DNA of 11,744 bases from an uncultured Clostridia bacterium (GTDB lineage Bacteria > Bacillota > Clostridia > Oscillospirales > Acutalibacteraceae): NCBI GenBank assembly GCA_944382025.1, contig CALWMQ010000087.1:1-11744 (forward strand), in the 5' to 3' direction. Shown in pieces: positions 1 to 6,280 of this stretch. The position numbers and the translations under genes are program-made. The notes below the pieces were generated by a model. It was not told the DNA's origin. It searched no databases and saw nothing but the letters and a program-made list of their open reading frames with translations. Position 1 is the first letter of the stretch. Every line of letters starts with the position of its first letter.

Positions 1-496
1 TTTTGGAAATATTCAGATTGACCAGGGTATCCACAGAAAAATCCTGATCGGAAAATGCGGCCAGAAGCAGCCTTATAAAACCGGCGAATTGAGAAAGGGA
101 GATAACTGGAGTTGATAGAATGCGGCGTTCCAGCTGTTCCCGGGAAATGTCGTTATAAAAGGTGATTAACTGCATAGCATCCTGGGAAAAAGGATGTGTC
201 AGGAAAGCTGGCCCTGCCAGCAGCCGATAAAAGGTCCCTTCTAATGGAAAAAGAAACGAGGCATATATCTCCATATTATTAAAGGTGCACAGAACAGGAT
301 TTTTTCCCTCTTCCCGAAACAAGTCCTTATATTTCCCGTGAGCAAAATCAATAGGCCATTTGGCATTTTCATCTCGGATGGACAGGACAATCCTTTTTTG
401 ATTGTCCATAATCCAAACCGGGATTTTATTGCACTCAAATAAATAGTCTAATAACTGCATGGGATGATTGAAAAACTTTTGGAAAGCATTGGGCAT
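1..496 (-). CDS. Probable AraC-type transcriptional regulator, N-terminal part only (runs off left edge)
   Basis: An open frame of 165 codons starts at an ATG (complement of 494-496) and is still open at base 1, so the gene continues outside the window. A GGAGAGGAG ribosome binding site lies about 9 bases upstream (507-515). The protein begins MPNAFQKFFNHPMQLLDYLF and contains IPVWIMDNQKRIVLSI near residues 25-40, a mixed alpha/beta section with LEGTFYRLLAGPAF around 86-100, and PVISLSQFAGFIRLLLAAF near 131-150. This order resembles the sensory N-terminal region of AraC/YesN-type regulators of Bacillota, in which a short ligand-binding part precedes a helical linker and a C-terminal double helix-turn-helix. 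The DNA-binding half would lie left of the window, so the family assignment is inference from resemblance. It could be another sensor-type regulator. That a real gene starts here is much surer than the family. Confidence 0.6.
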   Translation of the reverse strand, partial: MPNAFQKFFNHPMQLLDYLFECNKIPVWIMDNQKRIVLSIRDENAKWPIDFAHGKYKDLFREEGKNPVLCTFNNMEIYASFLFPLEGTFYRLLAGPAFLTHPFSQDAMQLITFYNDISREQLERRILSTPVISLSQFAGFIRLLLAAFSDQDFSVDTLVNLNISK

Positions 497-568
497 AAGG
501 GGAAAGCTCCTCTCCGGTTGCATGCTGAAAGCAACACTTCAAAACGCAAATTGTTATATTTTATATAT

Positions 569-597
569 AGTATACCATACAGCTGCTAGGAAAGAAA
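569..597 (-). promoter_or_regulatory. Candidate extended -10 promoter for the partial regulator gene
   Basis: Reading the minus strand there is TGG-TATACT (-10 at 569-574, extended TG at 576-577), with a weak -35 TTTCTT at 592-597 and 17 bases between. Transcription would begin near 562 and leave a leader of about 65 bases. The AT-rich run just downstream offers other -10 registers, so the exact start is uncertain. Confidence 0.45.
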
Positions 598-889
598 ACG
601 ATTTTTAACAGCCCGCGGATGATCTTATGGATTATTACAGGAAAGAAATCGGTAATTGCAGACAAATATTGAGGCTGCCATTTGAGAATAATCACTCAAT
701 TTAAGAATGGCATCCCTGGGAAATATACGGGGGCCTTGGAGCCGTGCCACGTAGGACAGCCAAAGAATTTGAACCTTTAGAGGTGTATCCTAATCACTCA
801 AGGGCGTATCTGATCGGTTGGAACCCCTCCGCTTGCCATGCTGTTGGTTGGACAGGCATTTTATCCCTTCTCCTGCCAGACGAAGCCAT
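598..889. other. Gene-free stretch, nothing recognised
   Basis: Together with the promoter and terminator around it, this makes about 430 bases between the regulator start and the tspO stop with no convincing gene. The small plus-strand frame at 744-947 has no ribosome binding site and no family resemblance. Some weak secondary structure is visible: the arms GCCATT and AATGGC enclose TTGAG...CTCAA around 678-711, and GGCTG near 673 can pair with CAGCC near 757. I could not match it to a known riboswitch, tRNA or 6S RNA. Confidence 0.5.
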
Positions 890-927
890 AAAAATAAGCA
901 TCCGGCTAATAAAAGACGGATGCTTTT
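890..927. terminator. Bidirectional Rho-independent terminator after tspO
   Basis: The arms AAGCATCCG (896-904) and CGGATGCTT (917-925) form a perfect 9-bp stem with a 12-base loop. On the minus strand it is followed by ATTTTT and lies just past the tspO stop codon. On the plus strand it is followed by a TTTT run, so it could also stop transcription arriving from the left. Confidence 0.8.
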
Positions 928-932
928 GCATT

Positions 933-1445
933 TTACGTATTGAGTAAATAGAAAGCCAGATTCAGGTAAGCGGCAAACAAGATCCATAACAGATAAGGAA
1001 TCATCAGATAATAGGCAGCCAGGCTGATGTGTTTGAATCCAACCATGGTTAAAGTAACCAACGCGATGAGCAGCAGCAGCCAAAAAAAGGCGAACAACCG
1101 CCATTCCAGCCGGAAAAAGAAAAGCGGCCATAGAATATTGACAATAAGCTGTAACAGATACATTCTCAGGGGAGCGCTGCGGTCCAGGTCATCGCTGTGG
1201 TATACCAGATAGGCGGCGATTCCCATCAGCACATACAGGATGCTCCACACAACGGGGAATACCCAAGCGGGAGGGGTCAAGGGAGGTTTCACTAATTCAT
1301 CGAAACTCATACCGCCGTTGAGCATACCGCCTAATGCCCCGCCAAGGAACCCGGCAGCCAAAGTGAGCAGGACAAAAAAGGCAAACGCTTTCAGATCAAA
1401 TTTTCTGGAAGAGCTTCCGGTTGGCGTTCCTGATGCCGTAGACAT
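933..1445 (-). CDS. tspO: TspO/MBR family (tryptophan-rich sensory) membrane protein
   Basis: The 170-residue product is an integral membrane protein of the TspO/MBR (translocator protein) family, whose members bind porphyrins and related tetrapyrroles and are linked to stress responses; the exact bacterial role is debated. Five membrane segments are visible, roughly at residues 17-42, 61-83, 95-113, 116-135 and 140-168, the family's usual topology. Family signatures are KPPLTPPAWVFPVVWSILY (53-71), an aromatic-rich FFRLEWRLFAFFW (109-122) and PYLLWILFAAYLN (150-162). A short Ser/Thr-rich tail of about 14 residues precedes the first helix, making it slightly longer than the usual 155-165. The ATG at 1443-1445 is preceded by GAGGTGATC, a suitable ribosome binding site. 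It looks monocistronic, with its own terminator directly after the stop. The family call is secure; the ligand is not predictable. Confidence 0.93.
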   Translation of the reverse strand: MSTASGTPTGSSSRKFDLKAFAFFVLLTLAAGFLGGALGGMLNGGMSFDELVKPPLTPPAWVFPVVWSILYVLMGIAAYLVYHSDDLDRSAPLRMYLLQLIVNILWPLFFFRLEWRLFAFFWLLLLIALVTLTMVGFKHISLAAYYLMIPYLLWILFAAYLNLAFYLLNT

Positions 1446-1654
1446 ACGATCACCTCAGATCATTCATATTTATACATAGTATGCCCGGCGGACTTTTTTT
1501 ATAACCCAATGAAACCCATTCTGTCTTTTCGAAAAGACCGAAGGAACATAGCTGGGTGAAAACCGGTCAAGAAATGTATAAATACTGCGAAAAGCACCCT
1601 TGATCATAGGCGATCACATCACATTGAGGAAGGAATCCCTATTAGCGGAATGGG
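1446..1654. other. Gene-free stretch upstream of tspO with a 16-bp palindrome
   Basis: No gene is supported here. The most regular element is GTCTTTTCGAAAAGAC (1523-1538), a perfect 16-bp palindrome about 80 bases upstream of the tspO start, which could be a repressor or activator site. TACTAT and TATAAA motifs near 1470-1485 could be part of the tspO promoter on the minus strand, but I see no good -35 box. With the repeat and terminator that follow, the spacer to adhE is about 320 bases. Confidence 0.4.
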
Positions 1655-1706
1655 AAGTTTTCGTCCGCCTTTTTCAAAAGGCGGCGGGGTTCGGGGCAGC
1701 GCCCCG
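1655..1706. repeat. Dispersed intergenic repeat, copy 1 (short form)
   Basis: It begins AAGTTTTCG and shares the first 25 or so bases, including CCGCCTTTTTCAAAA, with two longer copies in this window (5957-6121 and 9839-10011). Here that start is part of a perfect hairpin, CCGCCTTTT (1665-1673) with AAAAGGCGG (1676-1684), followed by a second perfect hairpin, CGGGGC (1692-1697) with GCCCCG (1701-1706). The rest of the long form is absent. It lies between the adhE terminator and the tspO promoter region. Confidence 0.7.
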
Positions 1707-1715
1707 TTTAGAGCG

Positions 1716-1753
1716 GTAAAAAGAGAGACGCCCATATTATGGGAGCCTCTCTT
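1716..1753 (-). terminator. Rho-independent terminator of adhE
   Basis: On the minus strand a 16-bp stem with one mismatch (left arm AAGAGAGGCTCCCATA, right arm at 1721-1736) begins 11 bases past the adhE stop codon and is followed by TTTTT (complement of 1718-1722). Confidence 0.88.
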
Positions 1754-1763
1754 CGCAAGAACC

Positions 1764-4382
1764 TTATTTACCATAGTAGCACTTCAGGTAGATTTCCTTC
1801 ATTTCGCTCATCAAAGGATAACGGGGGTTGGCGCCGGTGCACTGGTCGTTGAAGGCCTGCTCTACCATATCATCCAAAGTATCCAGGAAGACCTTTTCAT
1901 CGATGCCATAAGCCTGAATGGATTCTTTTACGCCAACCTTCTTCTTCAGATCCTCGATAGCCGCCAGGAATTTCTCAAATACTTCCTGATCGTTCTTACC
2001 GGTGATACCGCAGAAACGGGCAGCCTCAGCATACCGAGCCAGAGCATGAGGATACTGGTATTGAGGGAAGGTACCCATCTTTGTGGGAGCCTCCGCCGCG
2101 TTGTACCGCATGACATCGGTCAACAGGACAGCATTGGCAATACCGTGAGGCAGGTGATGGAAGGCGCCCAGCTTATGAGCCATGGAGTGGTTCAATCCCA
2201 AGAAAGCGTTAGCGAAAGCCATACCGGCCATGCAGGCGGCATCCGCCATTTTCTGCCGAGCAATGGGATCCTGAGCACCGTTTTCATAAGCAGACGGCAG
2301 ATAATCGAACACATTTTTCATAGCCTTCAGAGCCAGGCCATCGGTGTAATCGCTGGCCATAATGGACACAAAGGCTTCCAGGGCATGGGTCAGCACGTCC
2401 ACACCGGAGGCGGAAGTCAGGCCTTTGGGCTGACTCATCATGTTATCGGTATCCACAATCGCCATATTCGGCAGGAGCTGATAATCAGCCAAGGGGTATT
2501 TGACTCCGGACTTCTCGTCGGTAATAATAGCAAAGGGGGTAACTTCGGAACCGGTACCGGAAGAAGTAGGAATAGCCACAAAATAAGCCCTTGTACCCAT
2601 TTCCGGGAAGGTGTACACCCTCTTACGGATATCCATGAAGTCCATGGCCATATCCTTGAAGTTCACTTCCGGATGCTCATACAGCACCCACATGATCTTG
2701 CCGGCGTCCATGGCGGAACCGCCGCCCAGAGCGATGATGACATCCGGCTCGAAGGCACGCATGGCAGCGGCGCCTTGGAGAGCGCAGCCCAGGGTAGGAT
2801 CGGGGGCTACCTCATAGAAGCAGGTGTGCTGGGTGCCCATCTGATCCAGCTTGTCTTCAATCGGCTTGACATACCCATTTTTGTACAGGAAGGAGTCGGT
2901 AACAATAAAGGCCTTTTTCTTATGCATAACAGTGCCCAGCTCATCCAGAGCCACAGGCATGCAGCCTCTCTTGAAGTAAACCTTTTCAGGGGCACGGAAC
3001 CACAGCATATTTTCTCTCCTCTCAGCCACGGTCTTGACGTTGATCAGGTGTTTGACACCCACGTTTTCGGAGACCGAGTTGCCGCCCCAGGAACCGCAGC
3101 CCAGCGTCAGGGAGGGAGTCAGTTTGAAGTTGTACAGGTCACCGATACCACCCTGGGAGGAAGGGGTGTTAATGAGGATCCGGCATGTTTTCATGGCAGC
3201 GGCGAATTTATCGATTTTCTCTTTTTCGGTTACCACATTGACATAGAGGGAAGAGGTATGGCCATAACCGCCGTCGGCAATCAGCTGTTCCGCCTTGGCG
3301 ACAGCGTCGTCAAAATTCTTGGCTTTATACATGGCCAGCACCGGGGAAAGTTTCTCGTGGGCGAACTCTTCCTCGATGTCCACACTTTCCACTTCGCCGA
3401 TCAGGATTTTGGTGCTTTCAGGGACATTTACATCCGCCAGGGCGGCAATGGTGTGAGCCTTCTGGCCAACAATCTTGGCGTTCAGGGAGCCGTTAATCAA
3501 AATTGTCTTCCGGACCTTCTCAGTTTCCTCCGGGTTCAGGAAGTAGCAGCCACGATAGGCAAACTCCTTCTTCACCGCGTCATAAACCTTCTGGTCCACG
3601 ATCACAGACTGCTCGGAAGCGCAGATCATGCCGTTGTCAAAGGTTTTGGAATGGATGATGGAGTTGACAGCCAGCAGAATATCGGCGGAGGCATCGATGA
3701 TAGCGGGGGTGTTGCCCGCACCTACGCCAAGGGCGGGTTTACCGGAAGAATACGCGGCTTTAACCATACCGGGGCCGCCGGTAGCCAAAATGATATCGGC
3801 TTCTCTCATAACCAGGTTAGTCAGTTCCAAGGACGGTACATCAATCCACCCAATAATGCCCTTGGGAGCGCCAGCGGCCACAGCGGCTTCCAGTACCACC
3901 TTAGCGGCGGCGATGGTGCATTTTTTAGCGCGGGGGTGGGGAGAAATGATAATACCATTGCGGGTTTTGAGGGAGATGAGAGTTTTGAAGATAGCGGTGG
4001 AAGTGGGGTTAGTAGTAGGGATAACCGCCGCCACCACGCCGATGGGTTCGGCAACCTTCTGGATACCGAAGGAAGGGTCGCTTTCAATAACACCGCAGGT
4101 CTTCGTATTTTTATAAGTATTATAGATGTATTCAGCGGCATAGTGGTTTTTGATGACCTTATCCTCCACCACGCCCATACCGGTTTCCTCTACAGCCATT
4201 TTAGCCAGAGGGATCCGCTGCTGGTTGGCGGCCATGGCGGCCTCATAGAAGATTTTGTCCACCTGTTCCTGAGTGTAGGTGGAGAAGATTTTCTGGGCTT
4301 CGCGGACTTCGGCCAGCTTCGCCTCCAAAGCCTCCACGCTGTCTACCAGGCCGGTAGCGGTGGTTTTTTCTTTTTTCTCCAT
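1764..4382 (-). CDS. adhE: Bifunctional acetaldehyde-CoA/alcohol dehydrogenase
   Basis: AdhE reduces acetyl-CoA to acetaldehyde and then to ethanol with two NADH, regenerating NAD+ in fermentation; it usually assembles into cytoplasmic spirosome filaments. The 872-residue product has the usual length (Escherichia coli 891). The N-terminal aldehyde dehydrogenase half covers about 1-440, with catalytic Cys254 in FDNGMICASEQ. The linker at 430-480 (GCGSWGGNSVSENVG, then NMLWFRAPEKVYFKRG) is the highly conserved AdhE joint. The C-terminal iron-dependent alcohol dehydrogenase carries GGGSAMD (553-559) for NADH and the presumed metal ligands Asp662, His666, His732 and His746. I chose the ATG at 4382, because GGAGGAG lies about 7 bases upstream. 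An in-frame ATG at 4436 would add 18 residues and place the ribosome binding site inside the gene. It is a single-gene transcript with its own terminator and a Rex-like operator. No sign of damage. Confidence 0.98.
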   Translation of the reverse strand: MEKKEKTTATGLVDSVEALEAKLAEVREAQKIFSTYTQEQVDKIFYEAAMAANQQRIPLAKMAVEETGMGVVEDKVIKNHYAAEYIYNTYKNTKTCGVIESDPSFGIQKVAEPIGVVAAVIPTTNPTSTAIFKTLISLKTRNGIIISPHPRAKKCTIAAAKVVLEAAVAAGAPKGIIGWIDVPSLELTNLVMREADIILATGGPGMVKAAYSSGKPALGVGAGNTPAIIDASADILLAVNSIIHSKTFDNGMICASEQSVIVDQKVYDAVKKEFAYRGCYFLNPEETEKVRKTILINGSLNAKIVGQKAHTIAALADVNVPESTKILIGEVESVDIEEEFAHEKLSPVLAMYKAKNFDDAVAKAEQLIADGGYGHTSSLYVNVVTEKEKIDKFAAAMKTCRILINTPSSQGGIGDLYNFKLTPSLTLGCGSWGGNSVSENVGVKHLINVKTVAERRENMLWFRAPEKVYFKRGCMPVALDELGTVMHKKKAFIVTDSFLYKNGYVKPIEDKLDQMGTQHTCFYEVAPDPTLGCALQGAAAMRAFEPDVIIALGGGSAMDAGKIMWVLYEHPEVNFKDMAMDFMDIRKRVYTFPEMGTRAYFVAIPTSSGTGSEVTPFAIITDEKSGVKYPLADYQLLPNMAIVDTDNMMSQPKGLTSASGVDVLTHALEAFVSIMASDYTDGLALKAMKNVFDYLPSAYENGAQDPIARQKMADAACMAGMAFANAFLGLNHSMAHKLGAFHHLPHGIANAVLLTDVMRYNAAEAPTKMGTFPQYQYPHALARYAEAARFCGITGKNDQEVFEKFLAAIEDLKKKVGVKESIQAYGIDEKVFLDTLDDMVEQAFNDQCTGANPRYPLMSEMKEIYLKCYYGK

Positions 4383-4448
4383 GTTCTGACTCCTCCAATT
4401 CATTTGTCGGGCGTTTGTCATCTTCAGGGGATACATATGCCGGAAGAT

Positions 4449-4466
4449 TTGTTATTTTTTTAACAA
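4449..4466 (-). promoter_or_regulatory. Rex (redox repressor) operator over the adhE transcription start
   Basis: TTGTTATTTTTTTAACAA has matching TTGTTA and TAACAA arms. It differs at one position from the clostridial Rex consensus TTGTTAA-N4-TTAACAA. It begins about 4 bases downstream of the adhE -10 box and covers the expected start near 4464, so a bound repressor would block initiation. Rex is known to leave such sites when NADH rises relative to NAD+, switching on ethanol formation. Binding here is inference from sequence. Confidence 0.87.
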
Positions 4467-4470
4467 CAAC

Positions 4471-4499
4471 ATTATAGGCGTTTTTTCGCTATCTGTCAA
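4471..4499 (-). promoter_or_regulatory. Perfect-consensus sigma-A promoter of adhE
   Basis: On the minus strand, -35 TTGACA (4494-4499) and -10 TATAAT (4471-4476) both match the consensus exactly with a 17-base spacer. A core promoter this strong fits a gene held down by a repressor and very active once released. The leader to the ATG is about 80 bases. Confidence 0.92.
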
Positions 4500-4582
4500 C
4501 CCGGGTGATTTAACGATTTTACACCAAATTGAAACTAGCGATATAGGCAGAATACATAAAGGACTATTATCTATCCAAACAC

Positions 4583-4628
4583 TATTGTTTTTTAAACAGT
4601 ACTATGCTATATTGTTTATAGAACAGTA
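4583..4628 (+). promoter_or_regulatory. Promoter with two 19-bp near-palindromic operators before the HAAS-RDD/PadR operon
   Basis: -35 TTGTTT (4585-4590) and -10 TATATT (4608-4613) are 17 bases apart. Over them lie two sites of the same build: TATTGTTT-N3-AAACAGTA (4583-4601), covering the -35 and spacer, and TATTGTTT-N3-GAACAGTA (4610-4628), covering the -10 and expected start near 4620. Their starts are 27 bases apart. A third half-site, GAACAGTA (4646-4653), is within a 13-base direct repeat TTATAGAACAGTA (4616-4628 and 4641-4653) and ends at the ribosome binding site. The PadR regulator encoded second in the operon is the natural candidate to bind here; that is inference. Confidence 0.6.
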
Positions 4629-4667
4629 GCGACTCCCATCTTATAGAACAGTAAAGGAGCGAATACC

Positions 4668-5522
4668 ATGCGGCAGAACGAATTTTTACAGGAGCTGGAA
4701 ACCGGACTGTCCGGGCAGCTTCCCACTGACGAGGTAAAGGATATCCTGACAGATTACCGCAGTTTTTTCGCCAGCGGGGTAGGGGAGGGCAAAAGTGAAG
4801 AGGACATCTGTACCCTGTTAGGGTCACCGGCGGCGCTGGTACGTTCCCTTACCGGCACGGAGGAACAGCCTCAACAGGCTGTTCCGACACAAACAACGGG
4901 TATTCCTCACGCTCCATTGGGAAAACGTGTGGCCGCCACGCTGATTGATCGGCTGGTGCTGGTGCTGGTATATGGGGCGGTGCTGATCCCCTTTATCATT
5001 TCCTATTTTTCCGCCCAGAGCGAGATGGCCGCCACTGGACCCACGGTTGGGATGACCTTGGCCCCAGGGCCGCTTTTGATGACAGTTGTTCTATTGATCG
5101 GCTTGCCATTTTCTCCGCTTACCCTGCTCCCCTTTACCGTAGTGGTCAGCCTTCTGGTCAACTTCGTCCTGTGGCTGTTGGATATGGGCCCGGGGACTAT
5201 CATTGGCATTGTACCGCTCTTTTATGTTTTGCTGTTTGCCCTTTTTTCTCTGTACAAGCCGGTGGTGGAAAGCCTTTGCCACGGCCAGACGATCGGTAAG
5301 CGGCTGATGCGTATCCGGGTAATAGGTTTGGATGGGCAGCCGGCTGCCGTTTCCGCTGTCTGGCGGCGGGAATTGTTAGGAGATATTCTGCTGGGTACTG
5401 TAACATTGGGGATTACGCCTTTGGTTTCCGCCTGCCTGGCGGCAGGGAAATCCGGGCGCAGCTTGCCGGACCGGATTGGGGATACCGTGGTTGTGGAGAC
5501 GGATCCCCCCCGAAAGCCATAG
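4668..5522 (+). CDS. HAAS (DUF1700)-RDD fusion membrane protein
   Basis: The 284-residue product joins two recognisable parts. Residues 1-62 form a HAAS/DUF1700-type domain (start MRQNEFLQELETGL, then LPTDEVKDILTDYRSFF and GKSEEDICTLLGSP), a small helical cytoplasmic module often found beside PadR regulators. A Gln/Pro/Thr linker (63-83) leads to an RDD domain (84-277), with GKRVAATLIDRLVL at its start, GQTIGKRLMRIRVIGLDG at 206-223 and LPDRIGDTVVV at the end; the Arg and two Asp positions naming the family are present. Several membrane helices are visible (about 95-114, 134-172, 178-198, 240-258). RDD proteins have been proposed as transporters or membrane-associated regulators, but their function is poorly known. 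AAAGGAG lies 8 bases before the ATG. The stop overlaps the ribosome binding site of the next gene, so the two are co-transcribed. Confidence 0.88.
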   Translation: MRQNEFLQELETGLSGQLPTDEVKDILTDYRSFFASGVGEGKSEEDICTLLGSPAALVRSLTGTEEQPQQAVPTQTTGIPHAPLGKRVAATLIDRLVLVLVYGAVLIPFIISYFSAQSEMAATGPTVGMTLAPGPLLMTVVLLIGLPFSPLTLLPFTVVVSLLVNFVLWLLDMGPGTIIGIVPLFYVLLFALFSLYKPVVESLCHGQTIGKRLMRIRVIGLDGQPAAVSAVWRRELLGDILLGTVTLGITPLVSACLAAGKSGRSLPDRIGDTVVVETDPPRKP

Positions 5523-5531
5523 GAGGACAAC

Positions 5532-5843
5532 GTGGATACACAACTGAAAAAAGGGGTGCTGGCTATGTGCATCCTGTTTCAGATCCGGAACCAGGAAGAA
5601 TACGGCTATGAGATTCTTCGCCGGGTGCAGGCGGCCTTTCCGGACGTTTATGACGGGTCTGTATACGCGGTATTAAGGCGCCTGGGGTCGGAAGGATACG
5701 CACAGACAATCCTGCGGCCATCCGAAAGCGGCCCGCCGCGGAAATATTACCGTATTACCGCCTCGGGGCAGCAACTTTTGCAAAACTATTTGGACGACTG
5801 GCAGGATTTGCAGCGGCAGGTACGGTCTCTGGGAATCCCATAA
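5532..5843 (+). CDS. PadR-family transcriptional regulator
   Basis: The 103-residue product is a short PadR-family winged helix-turn-helix repressor. The typical opening MDTQLKKGVLAMCILFQI is followed by EYGYEILRRVQAAFP, the recognition segment DGSVYAVLRRLGSEGYA (41-57) and the wing GPPRKYYRITASGQQLL (67-83). A single C-terminal helix (84-98) gives the subfamily-2 type length. The start is a GTG at 5532, with AGGAGG at 5521-5526; this start gives exactly the usual PadR N-terminus. It follows the HAAS-RDD gene by 9 bases. PadR proteins are commonly paired with HAAS/DUF1700 membrane proteins, usually regulator first; here the order is reversed. Autoregulation through the paired palindromes upstream of the operon is likely but not shown. 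Confidence 0.92.
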   Translation: MDTQLKKGVLAMCILFQIRNQEEYGYEILRRVQAAFPDVYDGSVYAVLRRLGSEGYAQTILRPSESGPPRKYYRITASGQQLLQNYLDDWQDLQRQVRSLGIP

Positions 5844-5956
5844 ATCGTGGCGCTGGATAGGGGAACGGAGGAACATAGGAAGAACGGAGCAAAGTGTATG
5901 GGATCCTCCAAGCTCCTCCAGAATAGGATCCTGATCCGCGATGCACAGGACACAGT
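5844..5956. other. Spacer after padR with an inverted repeat
   Basis: No gene here. GGATCCT (5901-5907) and AGGATCC (5925-5931) form a 7-bp inverted repeat with a 17-base loop, but there is no T run, so it is not a convincing terminator. With the repeat and hairpin that follow, the gene-free stretch is about 437 bases. Confidence 0.4.
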
Positions 5957-6121
5957 AAGTTTTCGCTCGCCTTTTTCAAAATGCAACACCTGGGAGCGCT
6001 CGCGGGGCGGGAAACAGGGAGCGGTAGGGGGTACCGCGGTCAAAACCGGCAGCCGCGAGCGCGGTGCAGGTTGGCTTAGGGAATCGCAAGGGAAGGAGGC
6101 GGCGAGGGGCAAGGCCCTCCG
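5957..6121 (+). repeat. Dispersed intergenic repeat, copy 2 (long form)
   Basis: From AAGTTTTCG through CGCAAGGGAAGG this aligns along its whole length with copy 3 (9839-10011), about three quarters identical by eye. The best-kept blocks are GCCTTTTTCAAAA, CGCGGTCAAAACC followed by GCAGCCG, and TCGCAAGGGAAGG. Downstream, CCCTCCGT occurs twice in tandem (around 6115-6132) and GCCCTC-CGTA-GAGGGC (6124-6139) forms a perfect small hairpin. It lies about 110 bases after padR in the same orientation. Small open frames here are by-products of its GC-rich sequence. Confidence 0.78.
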
Positions 6122-6218
6122 TCGCCCTCCGTAGAGGGCACAACCTATCCTGCCTCATACAATCCCCAAAAGACATCTAACGCCGCTTGAACATTGATGT
6201 GGGCTTTTTGGCCAGCTA

Positions 6219-6258
6219 AAGCGGGCGGCAAACAGGTTCCTGTTTGCCGCCCGCTTTT
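6219..6258. terminator. Long perfect hairpin between padR and the convergent kinase gene
   Basis: AAGCGGGCGGCAAACAGG (6219-6236) is exactly complementary to 6239-6256, an 18-bp arm pair around TT. The plus strand reads TTTT at its end; the minus strand reads TTTAG. It ends 23 bases past the kinase stop codon and lies between converging transcripts, so a bidirectional terminator is the likely role, although the T tracts are short. Confidence 0.75.
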
Positions 6259-6280
6259 CCGGCATATACACAATAGACGA

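Noticed and set aside
761..778. A tRNA T-arm-like sequence (GGTTCAAAT on the minus strand)
   Set aside because: No acceptor stem partner, D-arm or anticodon arm at the right distances.
744..947. A 67-codon plus-strand frame as a small gene
   Set aside because: No ribosome binding site, it runs through the terminator and into tspO, and its composition is not protein-like.
1446..1654. A riboswitch in the tspO-adhE spacer
   Set aside because: The hairpins there do not match any riboswitch consensus I know, and it is not upstream of a gene in a transcribed leader of that length.
1650..4463. A 937-codon open frame on the plus strand, antisense to adhE
   Set aside because: It mirrors adhE for nearly its whole length, extends through the adhE terminator and the repeat, has no family resemblance and no proper ribosome binding site. 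adhE on the minus strand has every expected motif, so this is a codon-usage shadow.
5847..6134. A 95-codon plus-strand frame after padR
   Set aside because: It is mostly a translation of the dispersed repeat, without matching frame conservation in the other copy.
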